A DNA stretch of 64,000 nt from Bacteroidales bacterium (GCA_023229245.1 JALNZU010000017.1:1-64000); one strand, 5' to 3'; counted from the stretch's first letter, positions 8,528 to 18,539 are shown. Notes: generated by a model not told the origin, from the sequence alone. A program made the numbers and translations.

Positions 8528-11236
8528 TTAACTACATTTGGAGTATCCGCACGACTGGCATGTCAGGCATCCATCCTGATAAAAGAGGCTGGTTGTGTCT
8601 CCACATTCGGGGCATTGTTTGTCGGTTATCTTGGTTCCATCGGGTATGTATCGTTTCAGCGCACGTACTACACCATTCTTCCAGGTGTTGATGTTATCTT
8701 CGTCAAGGGTTAGGTTTTGCACTAATTCGATAACGTAGGGGAGTGGCATCCCATGCCGTAGTATGCCTGAGATGAGCTTGGCATAGTTCCAGAACTCTTT
8801 GTTAAAGCTACGACTTAGTCCTTCTATAGTAATCTTATACCCTTGCTTGTCTTCAAACTGAAAATCATATCTCGACTTCTCATTTTTGTTTTTCTCCCGT
8901 ATCACCCATCCGTTGTCCACCCATGGCGGCAGGTAAAAGTCGTCTGCTTTACCTGTAAATATCTCATAAGGTTTTCCATTGAGCTTACCTACAACGGCTA
9001 TCCATTTTTCGTAATTGTTTTGAAAACGTACCACATCCGATTCCATGATACGTGGTCTTGGAGGTGCTGTCGTTTCTTTAAACACCTCTGTATCAGAGGC
9101 TGTTGTTTCTTTTTTGTTGTTACTCACAAGTACACCTAAGCGGCTGCCGTCTCTATAGATAGTTACTCCTTTGCATCCACTTTCCCATGCCGTTTGGTAT
9201 ATCTGACTGACTAATTCCTGTGAAGTATCGTTAGGTATGTTTACTGTTACGCTGATGCTGTGATCAACCCATTTCTGAATATCACCTTGCATTTTCACCT
9301 TACTTAACCAGTCGATATCATTAGATGTAGCTTTATGGTAGGGCGATTTAGTGATGATCTCATCTAGCTTTTCATCCGGAAATGCTTTCACCTCTTCTAC
9401 ATTATATCCGTTTACCGTTAGCCATGTCTCAAACTTAGGGTGGAACACATTGTATTCTTCCCATGAATCGCCTACTTCGTCTTCAAAACTGATGCTTACA
9501 TTTTTGTCGTTTGGATTAACTTTACGGCGACGTTTGTAACTAACCAAAAAGACTGGTTCAATACCCGATGTGGTTTGAGTACATATGCTGACGCTTCCTG
9601 TAGGTGCGATAGTCAGCATAGCTATGTTACGTCTTCCTACCCTGAGCATTTTTTCATATACATGTGGTACTTGTTCACGTATGCGTGCAATGAACGGATT
9701 ATTGACTTCTTTTTCAGCATCAAACACTTCAAATGCTCCCCTTTGTTCAGCCAGCTCAACTGATGAACGATACACCTCTAAAGCGAGCAATTTGTGTACG
9801 TTGGTAGAAAAGCTTATAGCTTCTTCCGATCCGTAACGCAGCCCTAAAGCAGCTAACATATCACCTTCAGCAGTAATGCCAATACCTGTACGCCTGCCTT
9901 GCAAAGCTTTTGTGCGTATGTTTTGCCATAGCCGCAATTCAACGCCTTTTACCTCCATGCTTTCAGGATCGTTCATCACCTTTTCAATGATGGCATCAAC
10001 CTTTTCAATTTCTAAATCAACTATATCATCCATGATGCGTTGTGCCATATGTGCATGTTTTGAAAACAACTCTGCATTAAATCGGGCTTGGGCAGTGAAT
10101 GGTTGTTCAACGTAGCTGTACAGATTGATGGCAAGAAGGCGGCAACTGTCGTACGCACAAAGAGGTATCTCACCACATGGATTGGTGGATAAGGTTTTAA
10201 AGCCTATGTCGGCATACGAATCAGGGATTGATTCCCTGATGATTGTATCCCAGAAGAGAATACCCGGTTCGGCAGATGCCCATGCATTATGGATGATCTT
10301 ATCCCATAGTTTTCGAGCATCAATTTCTTGTACCATCCATGGGTCTTGGCTTTCTACAGGATATTGTTGACGGAATGGTTTATTGTCAATCACGGCTTGC
10401 ATAAACTCATCGGTGATACGTACTGATACGTTGGCACCTGTTACCTTACCCTGTTCGAGCTTGGCATCAATAAAATTTTCAGCATCAGGGTGTTTGACAC
10501 TTATGCTTAGCATTAATGCGCCGCGTCTTCCGTCTTGAGCTACTTCACGGGTAGAGTTGGAATAGCGTTCCATAAAAGGTACTACGCCGGTAGAGGTCAG
10601 GGCGCTGTTCTTTACCGGACTGCCTGTAGGTCGTATGTGTGAGAGATCATGGCCTACTCCGCCACGACGTTTCATCAGCTGTACCTGCTCCTGATCAATC
10701 TTCATTATGCCACCATAAGAATCAGACGGCCCATCGTTTCCTATGACAAAGCAGTTGGAAAGTGATGACACTTGATAATTGTTTCCTATCCCAGCCATTG
10801 GGCTTCCTTGAGGTACTATGTAACGAAAATCTTTGAGCACTTCATATATCTCATCTTCCGTCACCGGAGAAGGATAATTTTTTTCAATACGGGCAATCTC
10901 TGAAGCTAAACGACGGTGCATGTCATCGGGTGTTAATTCAAACAGCCTGCCATCACTATCCTTGAGTGCATATTTGTTCATCCATACATTGGCTGCCAAG
11001 GTGTCGCCCTTAAAATACTTAATTGAAGCTTGAAGAACTTCTTCATGCGAGTATATTTTGACACCTTCAGCTGGCAGATCAGTCTCTGAGGAAGTAGGAG
11101 AAGGAGGTGAAAGTGGAGTATCGCTTTTATCGGATATCTCCGGACGGTTACGTGACTCACGCATCGTTTCGTAAAAACTTTTATCTAACTTCTGATTTGC
11201 AACTGTTTCAAAACTTGAAAATAGATCGTTCTCCAT
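8528..11236 (-). CDS. nrdJ: Adenosylcobalamin-dependent (class II) ribonucleotide reductase
   Basis: This 902-residue enzyme reduces ribonucleotides to deoxyribonucleotides using a B12-derived radical, without oxygen. The active-site motif NPCGEIPL (residues 352-359) supplies the thiyl-radical Cys354 and Glu356; Cys162 (SNCFVIG) and Cys365 (YDSCRLLAIN) are the expected redox pair; APTGSVSICTQTTSGIEPVF is the conserved phosphate/specificity region. The C-terminus ends with a four-Cys zinc-ribbon-like segment and a final CSxC-type tail (CPECG, CQSCGYSKC), the part thought to regenerate the active-site disulfide. The length fits the long B12 type. No cobalamin riboswitch is visible upstream. Confidence 0.95.
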   Translation of the reverse strand: MENDLFSSFETVANQKLDKSFYETMRESRNRPEISDKSDTPLSPPSPTSSETDLPAEGVKIYSHEEVLQASIKYFKGDTLAANVWMNKYALKDSDGRLFELTPDDMHRRLASEIARIEKNYPSPVTEDEIYEVLKDFRYIVPQGSPMAGIGNNYQVSSLSNCFVIGNDGPSDSYGGIMKIDQEQVQLMKRRGGVGHDLSHIRPTGSPVKNSALTSTGVVPFMERYSNSTREVAQDGRRGALMLSISVKHPDAENFIDAKLEQGKVTGANVSVRITDEFMQAVIDNKPFRQQYPVESQDPWMVQEIDARKLWDKIIHNAWASAEPGILFWDTIIRESIPDSYADIGFKTLSTNPCGEIPLCAYDSCRLLAINLYSYVEQPFTAQARFNAELFSKHAHMAQRIMDDIVDLEIEKVDAIIEKVMNDPESMEVKGVELRLWQNIRTKALQGRRTGIGITAEGDMLAALGLRYGSEEAISFSTNVHKLLALEVYRSSVELAEQRGAFEVFDAEKEVNNPFIARIREQVPHVYEKMLRVGRRNIAMLTIAPTGSVSICTQTTSGIEPVFLVSYKRRRKVNPNDKNVSISFEDEVGDSWEEYNVFHPKFETWLTVNGYNVEEVKAFPDEKLDEIITKSPYHKATSNDIDWLSKVKMQGDIQKWVDHSISVTVNIPNDTSQELVSQIYQTAWESGCKGVTIYRDGSRLGVLVSNNKKETTASDTEVFKETTAPPRPRIMESDVVRFQNNYEKWIAVVGKLNGKPYEIFTGKADDFYLPPWVDNGWVIREKNKNEKSRYDFQFEDKQGYKITIEGLSRSFNKEFWNYAKLISGILRHGMPLPYVIELVQNLTLDEDNINTWKNGVVRALKRYIPDGTKITDKQCPECGDTTSLFYQDGCLTCQSCGYSKCS

Positions 11237-11696
11237 TTTTAAGATGCTTTATAAAAAAAGTATTAGTAGTATATTGCTTTATATTAATTTGTTACTAATT
11301 TTTTTCTGAAGAGAAAAAGGATGTGCAATATACGTATAACAAATGCCCTATTTTTTGGCCAAATCAAATCTTTTAACAATTGAATTGTTAATAACTATTT
11401 GAATACATTGTTAATCAATATTGAAGATCATTAACCTGACTAAAAGTTTTTTTATTGCATAGTTTTTGCATAAGCTTTTTTCGGTTTTTGTCAGATCAGA
11501 AAAGTCGAAAAACTATATTGACTTTTGATGGAAGCATAGAAAAAATTGCAATAAGTTATTGTCGTAATACTCTAAAAAGCAGCGTTTTAAATAATTTACC
11601 CAAATAAATAGTTAGGGTTGGATCTGCTTGAGTAAGAGTATGAAACGGTCAGTGGGTTAGTTGGTTTTCCTCAAAACAAAATCTATCTCACAGGGC
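11237..11696. other. AT-rich intergenic region
   Basis: This 460-bp stretch separates two minus-strand genes. It is very AT rich with many homopolymer runs and holds no open frame, RNA gene or riboswitch that I can recognise, although the nrdJ promoter must lie in it. Confidence 0.5.
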
Positions 11697-14600
11697 TTAA
11701 AAATCTAGATTCAGTGAGATGTAAAAGACCGGTTTGTTGATCTTGTGGTCTTCTATGCCCCAGGCGATATCAGCACGTACAAAATAGCCTAAAACGGTAG
11801 TTCGTGCGCCTAACCCCATACCTCCTACTATAGGCTCTTTTTGTATCTCTACAGTAATATGCATAGGGCCGCTATAGATATGTCTGGTGTATAACGCATT
11901 GGAAGGATCGTAAGGATTCCACCCTGTCCATGCTGTACCTATATCACCAAAAGCAGTCAGTTGAAAATTGCGGATAAATGCAGTGCTGATAGGATGAGTT
12001 AGCAAATAGCTGAAGACCGGAAAGCGTAGCTCAGTGTTGATCACCGCAAAAGTGTTGCCGTTGCGTATGTTTTGGTGAAACCCACGCATATTGGTTGCCA
12101 ATGTTTGGTAGGCATAGTTCTGCGTATAATCAATAGGTGTCTCCTGATTGAACTTAGCCATCATCCAATTGTCAACACCGCCCATATAATAAATGAGCTT
12201 GCTGGTGCCTGTAGAAACACTTCCGGCAATACGATTGGCCCAAATGAAATTACGATGAATGCGTGTATAGTGTCTCAGATCAAATCCGGTTACTATGAGA
12301 TTCTGAGCTTTTGCATTGATCAGCTGAAAATATTCGCCAAATAGTTTCCCTCTGAGACCTACCAATAAGTTCAATCCTATTTCCCGGGTGTTGTCGTACA
12401 CCAATTCGGTTCGTAGACCGGCCCAGTGGTGATGGGTATTTGGCTTTTTCAGGCTATAGTCGTTTTGCGCCAAGAACACTATCAGATCGTTGCGATATAT
12501 TGCTGTGCTGCGTAAGCTAAGTGTTTCCTTAAAAGGCCAGCTTAACATATAGAGTGCCTGATAAGAAAAAATCTTGGTAGTATCACCAAAATTTCCTATT
12601 GACTGGCGATACAAGGTGATAGTCTTGTCTAATCGATCTTTCATATTACTGAATGAGAGCACATATTCGTTATTGGTGAGGCTTGGGCTTAGCCTTATTC
12701 CTGCACTGATCCGGTAGTTTTCTAACAAATCGGTCAGATTCACTCCCAGAAACGCATTTAGTCCTGGATTCAGGTAAATAGGTGAGCCTCCTCCAGTAAA
12801 TGGTTGATAGCTTTGATTGAGATAGGTAAAGTCAAGCTGGGTTACTAATTGATCAAAAAAGTACTCAACCAAATAGTTCCGTCTTTTAGGTGCTTGTCGG
12901 ACCCGTTGATCTTGTGCCTCTTTACCTTGATTTAGTAGTGAAAGCCGCTGTCTGCCACTTATCCCGAAGGCTCCTTGTCGTGCCGGAAGCGGTTCTAACT
13001 GAAGGCTATCGGAAAATATAGCAGGTCTGAACAACGACCTGAAGCTTTTACGTTGGATGACAGGCTCTGAAGCAGGCTGGGTTTCTTGTTGAAGCAGCTT
13101 TTGTTGCTCCTGCATGAAATCTGAGTAGGATACATCAGTATCTACCTGAGGTGGTGTGTCAATACGGAAAATCTTCTGCCTGTTGTTTTGCCTGGCAACG
13201 AAAAAATAACTGTCCGTAAGTGCCTGACTGCTATAGTCTAATATCTGAGTAGTGAAATCAGTAAGTTGGGCCGATTCCATATAATACCTATAGTGTACGG
13301 CTGTATCCACAAAAGCAATCGTACTGTCTATCTGTCCGCTATAGATATTATACCATCCATTGGCATCACTCAGGTAGTTGATACTGTTATGTCCGGATAC
13401 AACAGCTTTTATTTCATCAGAAAGTGGGGTGTCGGTCAATCGGCGCAATATATTACTTCTGTTTCGGTAGTCGTAGCTGTAGAGGTTAAAATGTTTGTTC
13501 TGAATAATTTTTTCCGGTAGAGAGCTTAGAGTATCCGATGTTCTGTTGGAGGAGAAAATAATTTTACTGTCTTTTTCGGCGAAGACCGGATATAGATCGG
13601 TGAAGTAATCATCGGTTATTTGTATGTGGCTGTTAGACGCCAGATCGAACACATATATATCGGGCTTTCCCTTGCGCACAGCCGACATGACTAACTGACG
13701 TCCGTTTTCAGCATAGCTGATATGAGTGATCTTTTGAAAATCAAACATATTCCTGACATCAAAACTTTTGTCGGTGATATTGTAGAAATGAAGAAGTATT
13801 TCCCCTTTTTCTTCTAGTATGAAAGCCAATATATCTCCTGAAGGATGCCATGCAGTTAACGGAAATGAGGCATCAATCTTTTCGTCTGTTCTATATCCGG
13901 CTTTGAACAGTCTTTTCTTTTTGTGGGTTTGTAGGTCCAATAGCCATAGCTTCACTAACCCTTCATCATTGGTTGTATAGCTCAGATAGCGTTCGTCGGG
14001 GCTTATCTCAGGCCGGTTAAAGTTTCGGTAGGTACGATATTTCAAAGGGAGTGTCTGATACGGTAACGACTGCTCTTTCTGGCTATAGAAATTTTTATAA
14101 TATTCTAACCAGTTTTTCATCAGTTTTTTAAACTTTAGGCCGGTGATATAGTAAAAGCTGTTTTGTATGTTGCGGCTTACCTGGGTCATATGAATGATAT
14201 CCGGTATGGCAGCAGCTCCGAATTGTTGTTCAATATAGCGCCAGAAGGCATGTCCAGCTATCATGGCATCTTCATCTTTTAGATGATTGGGTTTGCGGAA
14301 CCGTCCGCTCAGTATCCCTTCTTGCATCCGGCTGTCTATGGTAGTGTTCCAGTCTTGAGAAAAATAAGATAGTAAACCCATTTTGTACCAGTCAGGCAAA
14401 TTGAACATGACAGAGTTACGCATTTGGGAAACTAAACTACCGCCATACATCAATTGTTGGATGAGGATATCCGCAATACCGGCACGTATCTGTTGTTCAA
14501 ACTGCAGATAATTGCCATCAAAATACAGGATGATCTTGTTACCTAAGATATGTGTTACTCCTCCGGTATTATATTGTTGGTTGGCAGCTAACCCTAAATT

Positions 14601-14930
14601 ACTTTGTTTGAGATCGCTCAGGCTGTTGAAAACCACAAACTGAATCTTCTCGGTAATAGCTGTCTGAAGCTTACGCTCTAAAATCGGTACCTGCTCTTCT
14701 GCATATTGTGCGGTATATTGTGCCAACTCCTCTCCGTTCAGATAAAAATAAGTGTCAAACTGATCAAACCGGTAAAAAAACCATATCGACTGCCCCCATT
14801 GAACCCTGTTCTTGCCAAAATTCATATTGAGCCCATCATAAAACTGGCCCAGCGATAACAACGGCAGCAGGAACAGAAAGAGAAATCCTATACTATGTCG
14901 AGAAAACAATTGTGGCATATGATACAACAA
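11697..14930 (-). CDS. Exported TolB-like propeller plus outer-membrane barrel protein
   Basis: The 1077-residue protein has a signal peptide ending SLGQ. Residues about 30-280 resemble the peptidase-MA-like region of such proteins but show no HExxH motif. Residues about 300-600 form a TolB/WD40-like propeller with repeated motifs (ISPDERYLSYTTNDEGLVKL, FSSNRTSD). The last 350 residues look like a bacterial surface-antigen (Omp85/BamA-like) beta-barrel ending in an aromatic residue (NLDF). Proteins with this layout are conserved in Bacteroidota and their role is unknown; an outer-membrane assembly or secretion function is a guess from the barrel. A second Met four codons in (14918) is an equally good start. 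Confidence 0.7.
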   Translation of the reverse strand: MLYHMPQLFSRHSIGFLFLFLLPLLSLGQFYDGLNMNFGKNRVQWGQSIWFFYRFDQFDTYFYLNGEELAQYTAQYAEEQVPILERKLQTAITEKIQFVVFNSLSDLKQSNLGLAANQQYNTGGVTHILGNKIILYFDGNYLQFEQQIRAGIADILIQQLMYGGSLVSQMRNSVMFNLPDWYKMGLLSYFSQDWNTTIDSRMQEGILSGRFRKPNHLKDEDAMIAGHAFWRYIEQQFGAAAIPDIIHMTQVSRNIQNSFYYITGLKFKKLMKNWLEYYKNFYSQKEQSLPYQTLPLKYRTYRNFNRPEISPDERYLSYTTNDEGLVKLWLLDLQTHKKKRLFKAGYRTDEKIDASFPLTAWHPSGDILAFILEEKGEILLHFYNITDKSFDVRNMFDFQKITHISYAENGRQLVMSAVRKGKPDIYVFDLASNSHIQITDDYFTDLYPVFAEKDSKIIFSSNRTSDTLSSLPEKIIQNKHFNLYSYDYRNRSNILRRLTDTPLSDEIKAVVSGHNSINYLSDANGWYNIYSGQIDSTIAFVDTAVHYRYYMESAQLTDFTTQILDYSSQALTDSYFFVARQNNRQKIFRIDTPPQVDTDVSYSDFMQEQQKLLQQETQPASEPVIQRKSFRSLFRPAIFSDSLQLEPLPARQGAFGISGRQRLSLLNQGKEAQDQRVRQAPKRRNYLVEYFFDQLVTQLDFTYLNQSYQPFTGGGSPIYLNPGLNAFLGVNLTDLLENYRISAGIRLSPSLTNNEYVLSFSNMKDRLDKTITLYRQSIGNFGDTTKIFSYQALYMLSWPFKETLSLRSTAIYRNDLIVFLAQNDYSLKKPNTHHHWAGLRTELVYDNTREIGLNLLVGLRGKLFGEYFQLINAKAQNLIVTGFDLRHYTRIHRNFIWANRIAGSVSTGTSKLIYYMGGVDNWMMAKFNQETPIDYTQNYAYQTLATNMRGFHQNIRNGNTFAVINTELRFPVFSYLLTHPISTAFIRNFQLTAFGDIGTAWTGWNPYDPSNALYTRHIYSGPMHITVEIQKEPIVGGMGLGARTTVLGYFVRADIAWGIEDHKINKPVFYISLNLDF

Positions 14931-15127
14931 AGGAATGGTCTCTTAAAAGATATTTAATCCATCAAAAACAGTGAGCTAAAGTACTATAAATTTAGCGAAT
15001 CAAACTGCATTCCCTATTCTGAATTTGACACCCAAGATAAAGCATATCCAATATAGTGCCTGCTATCTCCCCTTAGGATTTAACAAATGCTCACATGATT
15101 GAAGCGAAAGCCAACTCTTAAAAAATG

Positions 15128-15135
15128 TATTTTTG
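15128..15135 (+). promoter_or_regulatory. Bacteroidetes -7 element (TATTTTTG)
   Basis: This box predicts a transcript start near 15141, so the following gene must begin at the ATG at 15162 and not at the TTG at 15099. Confidence 0.5.
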
Positions 15136-15161
15136 CTTGTTTATCAAATGTACAATGTTGT

Positions 15162-15806
15162 ATGACCCATATCAAGAAATTCGTTTTCAATCCTTTTCAG
15201 GTGAACACCTATGTAGTATATGATCAATCAGGTGAGTGTGTATTGATTGATCCGGCTTGTAGTGATGTCTATGAAGAAAAGGCACTGACAGATTTTATAT
15301 CCCAGCACCGGTTAACCCCTGTTCATCTGCTGATCACCCATGCCCATATTGATCATATATTAGGCAATGCATTTGCGTCGGAGACATATGGAATACCCTT
15401 GGCTGCGCACCCTGATAGTCATCAGTATCTCACTAATGCCAAAGAATATGCCCTGAGCTTTGGGTTGCAGCTTGAAAAAGTTTGTCATCCTACTGTTGAT
15501 CTGCACGATGGCCAGCTCATTCATTTTGGTCATAGTCAATTAAAAGTGCTGCACACTCCGGGGCATGCCAACGGAAGCCTCTGTTTTTACCTGCATGATG
15601 AGGATGTGCTGATCTCAGGTGATGTGTTGTTTAATCAGAGTATAGGACGTACTGATTTGCCAGGCGGCGACTACGATTTGCTCAAAAAAAGTATATGGGA
15701 AAAACTTTTTGTATTACCCGACCATACTCGCGTACTACCCGGACATGGTCCCGAGACAACTATAGGAAATGAAAAGATCACAAATCCGTTTGTGGCCATA
15801 GGATAA
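15162..15806 (+). CDS. MBL-fold (glyoxalase II-like) metallo-hydrolase
   Basis: The 214-residue protein has the binuclear zinc motif THAHIDH (residues 59-65) plus HTPGHANGS, SGDVLF and LPGHGPET, which supply the remaining ligands of a metallo-beta-lactamase fold. Small stand-alone members of this branch hydrolyse thioesters such as lactoylglutathione or related compounds; the natural substrate cannot be read from sequence. The start is set by a -7 box upstream. The stop is only 13 bp from the convergent dxs stop, with no obvious terminator between them. Confidence 0.85.
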   Translation: MTHIKKFVFNPFQVNTYVVYDQSGECVLIDPACSDVYEEKALTDFISQHRLTPVHLLITHAHIDHILGNAFASETYGIPLAAHPDSHQYLTNAKEYALSFGLQLEKVCHPTVDLHDGQLIHFGHSQLKVLHTPGHANGSLCFYLHDEDVLISGDVLFNQSIGRTDLPGGDYDLLKKSIWEKLFVLPDHTRVLPGHGPETTIGNEKITNPFVAIG

Positions 15807-15819
15807 ATTGATGAGGTTG

Positions 15820-17607
15820 TCATTGTTCGGATTGCAACCAACTGCTACGCAAATGATATGCTATATGTAGTGGATCGAAACCGCAATATTCGTATAGCTG
15901 TTCCGGTTTCCCATGAGGAACAAACTGATCGTCTATACCCAATCGAATTATTCGAGATGTGTAGTTGTGTTCATGGGCAAACTCAATCAGTGCCGAACCC
16001 ATTCCTCCGTTAAGCAACCCATCTTCTACAGTGATCACAGTAGCAAACCGGCTGAATACGTCATGCAACAACTCTTCGTCCAAAGGTTTTAGAAATCGCA
16101 GGTCATAATGTGCGGGGAAAATCTGCTCATCTGATACGATCTGGATAGCTTTCTGGACATTGTTTCCCGCAGCTCCTATGCTTACTACTGCTATGTTATC
16201 CCCTGTCGTAATACATCTGCCTTTTCCTGAAGCTATAGTTTCAAAAGGCTTTTCCCAGTCGTAGTCAGGTGCTTTCCCTCTTGGATATCGAATGGCGATA
16301 GGGCCTTTGCGATCAATTTGTGCTGAATACAGCATATTACGTAGCTCGTTGCCGGTCATAGGGGCAGCCACTATCATATTGGGGATGGTACGCAAAAAAG
16401 GCAGATCGAAAATGCCGTGATGGGTAGCTCCGTCTTCACCTACTAATCCGGCTCTGTCAATACAGAGTACTACCGGTAGTTGTTGTAGGGCAATATCATG
16501 TATCAACTGGTCGTATGCCCTTTGCAAGAATGTAGAATAGATCACGCAATAAGGCAGTAACCCTTGAGTAGCTAACCCTGCTGCAAATGTCAGTGCATGT
16601 TGCTCGGCTATATCCACATCGAAGGTACGATAAGGAAACTGCTTCATCATCAGGTCTAAAGAACTTCCGGTTGACATGGCAGGAGTGATCCCTACTATCT
16701 TAGGATTGATAGCCGCTAATTGAGTGAGGGTGATTCCAAACACATGTTGAAAAAGCTGATGCTGGGATTTGTCTTGCATACTCTCACCTGTTTTGCGGTT
16801 GAAAGTGCCTGGGGCATGAAACCGAACCTGCTCTTTTTCAGCCATCTCAAATCCTTTTCCTTTGGTAGTTGCTATATGCAGCAATCGTACTCCATGAATT
16901 TGTTGCATGTGTTGCAGTGCAGGTATTAGCTGTTCCAGGTTGTTTCCGTTCACCGGGCCGAAGGCAGGAACTCCGAAAGCTTCAAACAAGGATGCATGCA
17001 AGTTGTTATCGCGTATGTGTTGCAGATAGTCTTTCAACATTCCAGTACTTTTATCAATAGAGATACCGTTATCGTTAATGATAATCAACAGGTTCAGCCT
17101 GCTGTTTCCTGCATGATTCAAGGCTTCGAAAAACATGCCTCCGGTAAGGGCCCCATCGCCTATCACGGCTATATGCTGGCGCTGATATTGTTTTTGAATT
17201 TGTGCGGCAGTAGCCATTCCAATAGCTGCCGACAATGCCGTTGACGCATGGCCGGTACCAAAACTATCGTACTCACTCTCGCTACGAACCGGGAATCCAC
17301 TTATACCTCCCCACTTACGAAGGCTGTCAAACAAATTGCGCCTGCCGGTAAGAATTTTATGTCCATAGGCCTGATGACCTACATCCCATACTAACAGATC
17401 ATCCGGTGTGTTGAAAAGATAATGCAGGGCAATAGTCAATTCAACCACTCCTAAGGAAGCCCCTAAATGGCCAGGATTGGTTGAGACTACATCTAAAATG
17501 AATGTGCGTAATTCATCAGCTAATCTAAGAAGATCGGAAGGCGTGAGCTTACGAAGATCAGCTGGCGAATCAATAGTGGTGAGCAAGGTTCCTGAATTAG
17601 GAGGCAT
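15820..17607 (-). CDS. dxs: 1-deoxy-D-xylulose-5-phosphate synthase
   Basis: This 595-residue transketolase-like enzyme condenses pyruvate and glyceraldehyde 3-phosphate using thiamine diphosphate. Visible motifs are GHLGASLGVVELTIALHY, the DVGHQAYGHKILTGRR segment, the cofactor-binding GDGALTGGMFFEALN...NDN, and DIAEQHALTFAAG with the catalytic glutamate. The frame is open 96 bp further upstream, but a -7 box at 17620-17627 and the normal N-terminus of the family support the ATG at 17607. DXP feeds the MEP isoprenoid route and also thiamine and pyridoxal phosphate synthesis; its presence close to a mevalonate operon is notable. Confidence 0.93.
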   Translation of the reverse strand: MPPNSGTLLTTIDSPADLRKLTPSDLLRLADELRTFILDVVSTNPGHLGASLGVVELTIALHYLFNTPDDLLVWDVGHQAYGHKILTGRRNLFDSLRKWGGISGFPVRSESEYDSFGTGHASTALSAAIGMATAAQIQKQYQRQHIAVIGDGALTGGMFFEALNHAGNSRLNLLIIINDNGISIDKSTGMLKDYLQHIRDNNLHASLFEAFGVPAFGPVNGNNLEQLIPALQHMQQIHGVRLLHIATTKGKGFEMAEKEQVRFHAPGTFNRKTGESMQDKSQHQLFQHVFGITLTQLAAINPKIVGITPAMSTGSSLDLMMKQFPYRTFDVDIAEQHALTFAAGLATQGLLPYCVIYSTFLQRAYDQLIHDIALQQLPVVLCIDRAGLVGEDGATHHGIFDLPFLRTIPNMIVAAPMTGNELRNMLYSAQIDRKGPIAIRYPRGKAPDYDWEKPFETIASGKGRCITTGDNIAVVSIGAAGNNVQKAIQIVSDEQIFPAHYDLRFLKPLDEELLHDVFSRFATVITVEDGLLNGGMGSALIEFAHEHNYTSRIIRLGIDDQFVPHGKPEQLYEYCGFDPLHIAYHLRSSWLQSEQ

Positions 17608-17619
17608 TATTTTTTCAGG

Positions 17620-17627
17620 CAAAGGTA
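17620..17627 (-). promoter_or_regulatory. Bacteroidetes -7 element (TACCTTTG) for dxs
   Basis: On the minus strand this box lies 12 bp before the ATG at 17607 and decides against the longer upstream start. Confidence 0.5.
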
Positions 17628-17730
17628 GTAAGAAAGGCTGTTTGATGATTGAGAGAATAGATAGATTATCCTGAAAAAGTTCAGGAAGCTGAAGGAAGAT
17701 CAAAAAATGAGCTCTATCAGGGGTATAGTA

Positions 17731-18351
17731 TTAATATTGTATGGCTAAGCCAAACAGCAACACATCATTAAATTCACCGAACTTTTGGCCATAGCGCTTG
17801 ACATTCAGTGGCACACTTTCTTTTCGTATTGAGTTGATGGAGTTGATGCTTCTCATAGTAACCCAGAGACGGTTATAGAGCTTGTATCGTACTCCAATCA
17901 CTGTGTTAAAGCTTATTTTTCGCCATGGGTCAGCTATAGATTGATCAATTTGTTGAAAGTCTCTTTCCTCAAAGCTATAGGTTAAAAAATCGGCTGATAT
18001 ACCTGCTTCAGCTATAAGCTTTTGCAGTTGATATTGGAGTAGCAGAGGCCATTCTACATAGCTTAGTCGCCTGAGATACTGTGTCATACCTATCTCGGGA
18101 TTTTCGGCTTGAGCTGAACCTTTTTGAATAAAGGCTAATTCCATTTGTAGTGAAAAAGTGTTTCTCAACGGATAGCTTGCAAAAAAACCAACCTGAAATC
18201 CTGCTTTGTTGAAGCCTGAGATCCCGTCTCCGGCAATCTGTGAAGCAGTGAATCCGGCTTGCATCCCACCTTTGAACTTTTGAGTAAAAGCTGTGTGATA
18301 GCTTATAATCAAAAGTATGACCAAGAAAAAAGAGTACCTCATGATAATCAT
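17731..18351 (-). CDS. Outer-membrane beta-barrel protein (PorT/OMP_b-brl-like)
   Basis: The 206-residue protein has a signal peptide ending TAFTQ. Alternating hydrophobic strands with the pattern typical of small eight-stranded barrels follow (GGMQAGFTASQIAGDGISGF, KAGFQVGFFASYPL, LLLQYQL, LFGLAIQY at the C-terminus). The motif GFNKAGFQVGFF is common in Bacteroidota outer-membrane beta-barrel domains. It likely sits in the outer membrane; a specific role is unknown. A second Met at 18342 would give a shorter signal peptide. A -7 box lies at 18365-18372. Confidence 0.72.
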   Translation of the reverse strand: MIIMRYSFFLVILLIISYHTAFTQKFKGGMQAGFTASQIAGDGISGFNKAGFQVGFFASYPLRNTFSLQMELAFIQKGSAQAENPEIGMTQYLRRLSYVEWPLLLQYQLQKLIAEAGISADFLTYSFEERDFQQIDQSIADPWRKISFNTVIGVRYKLYNRLWVTMRSINSINSIRKESVPLNVKRYGQKFGEFNDVLLFGLAIQY

Positions 18352-18364
18352 ATTGAATCAAAGG

Positions 18365-18372
18365 CAAACATA
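18365..18372 (-). promoter_or_regulatory. Bacteroidetes -7 element (TATGTTTG)
   Basis: On the minus strand this match to TAnnTTTG is 13 bp before the ATG at 18351. It overlaps the T-tract of the tRNA-Glu terminator, so the two transcription units are packed tightly. Confidence 0.45.
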
Positions 18373-18406
18373 CAAAAAAGAAAAAGCCGCTCGTATTTGA
18401 GCGGCT
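18366..18406 (-). terminator. Terminator of tRNA-Glu
   Basis: On the minus strand an 8-bp stem (agccgctc at 18385-18392 pairing with gagcggct at 18399-18406, loop 6 nt) begins 8 bp after the tRNA 3' end and is followed by an interrupted T tract. Confidence 0.8.
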
Positions 18407-18413
18407 GAACTTG

Positions 18414-18488
18414 TACTCCCTAGGGGATTCGAACCCCTGTTACCAGGATGAAAACCTGGCGTCCTGGACCTGACTAGACGAAGGGAGC
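18414..18488 (-). tRNA. tRNA-Glu (TTC)
   Basis: The minus strand folds as a complete tRNA: acceptor gctccct/agggagt, an anticodon arm ccagg-ttttcat-cctgg with anticodon TTC, and a T-arm aggggttcgaatccct. The first acceptor pair is G-U and CCA is not encoded. A consensus promoter lies at 18509-18539 and a terminator follows directly. Confidence 0.95.
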
Positions 18489-18508
18489 AGTTTGCTATTT
18501 TGTGGGTG

Positions 18509-18539
18509 CAAAAATAGAGAATTTTTAGTTGGTTCCAAA
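18509..18539 (-). promoter_or_regulatory. tRNA-Glu promoter
   Basis: On the minus strand TTG (18537-18539) is separated by 20 bp from TATTTTTG (18509-18516), a good match to the Bacteroidetes sigma consensus, 20 bp before the tRNA 5' end. Confidence 0.75.

Noticed and set aside
11237..11696. Cobalamin riboswitch upstream of the B12-dependent reductase
   Set aside because: The leader is AT rich and I found no B12-box-like conserved core or suitable stems.
18008..18367. 119-codon minus-strand frame overlapping the barrel protein gene
   Set aside because: It is an alternate frame of the signal-peptide-bearing outer-membrane protein and reads as unstructured sequence.
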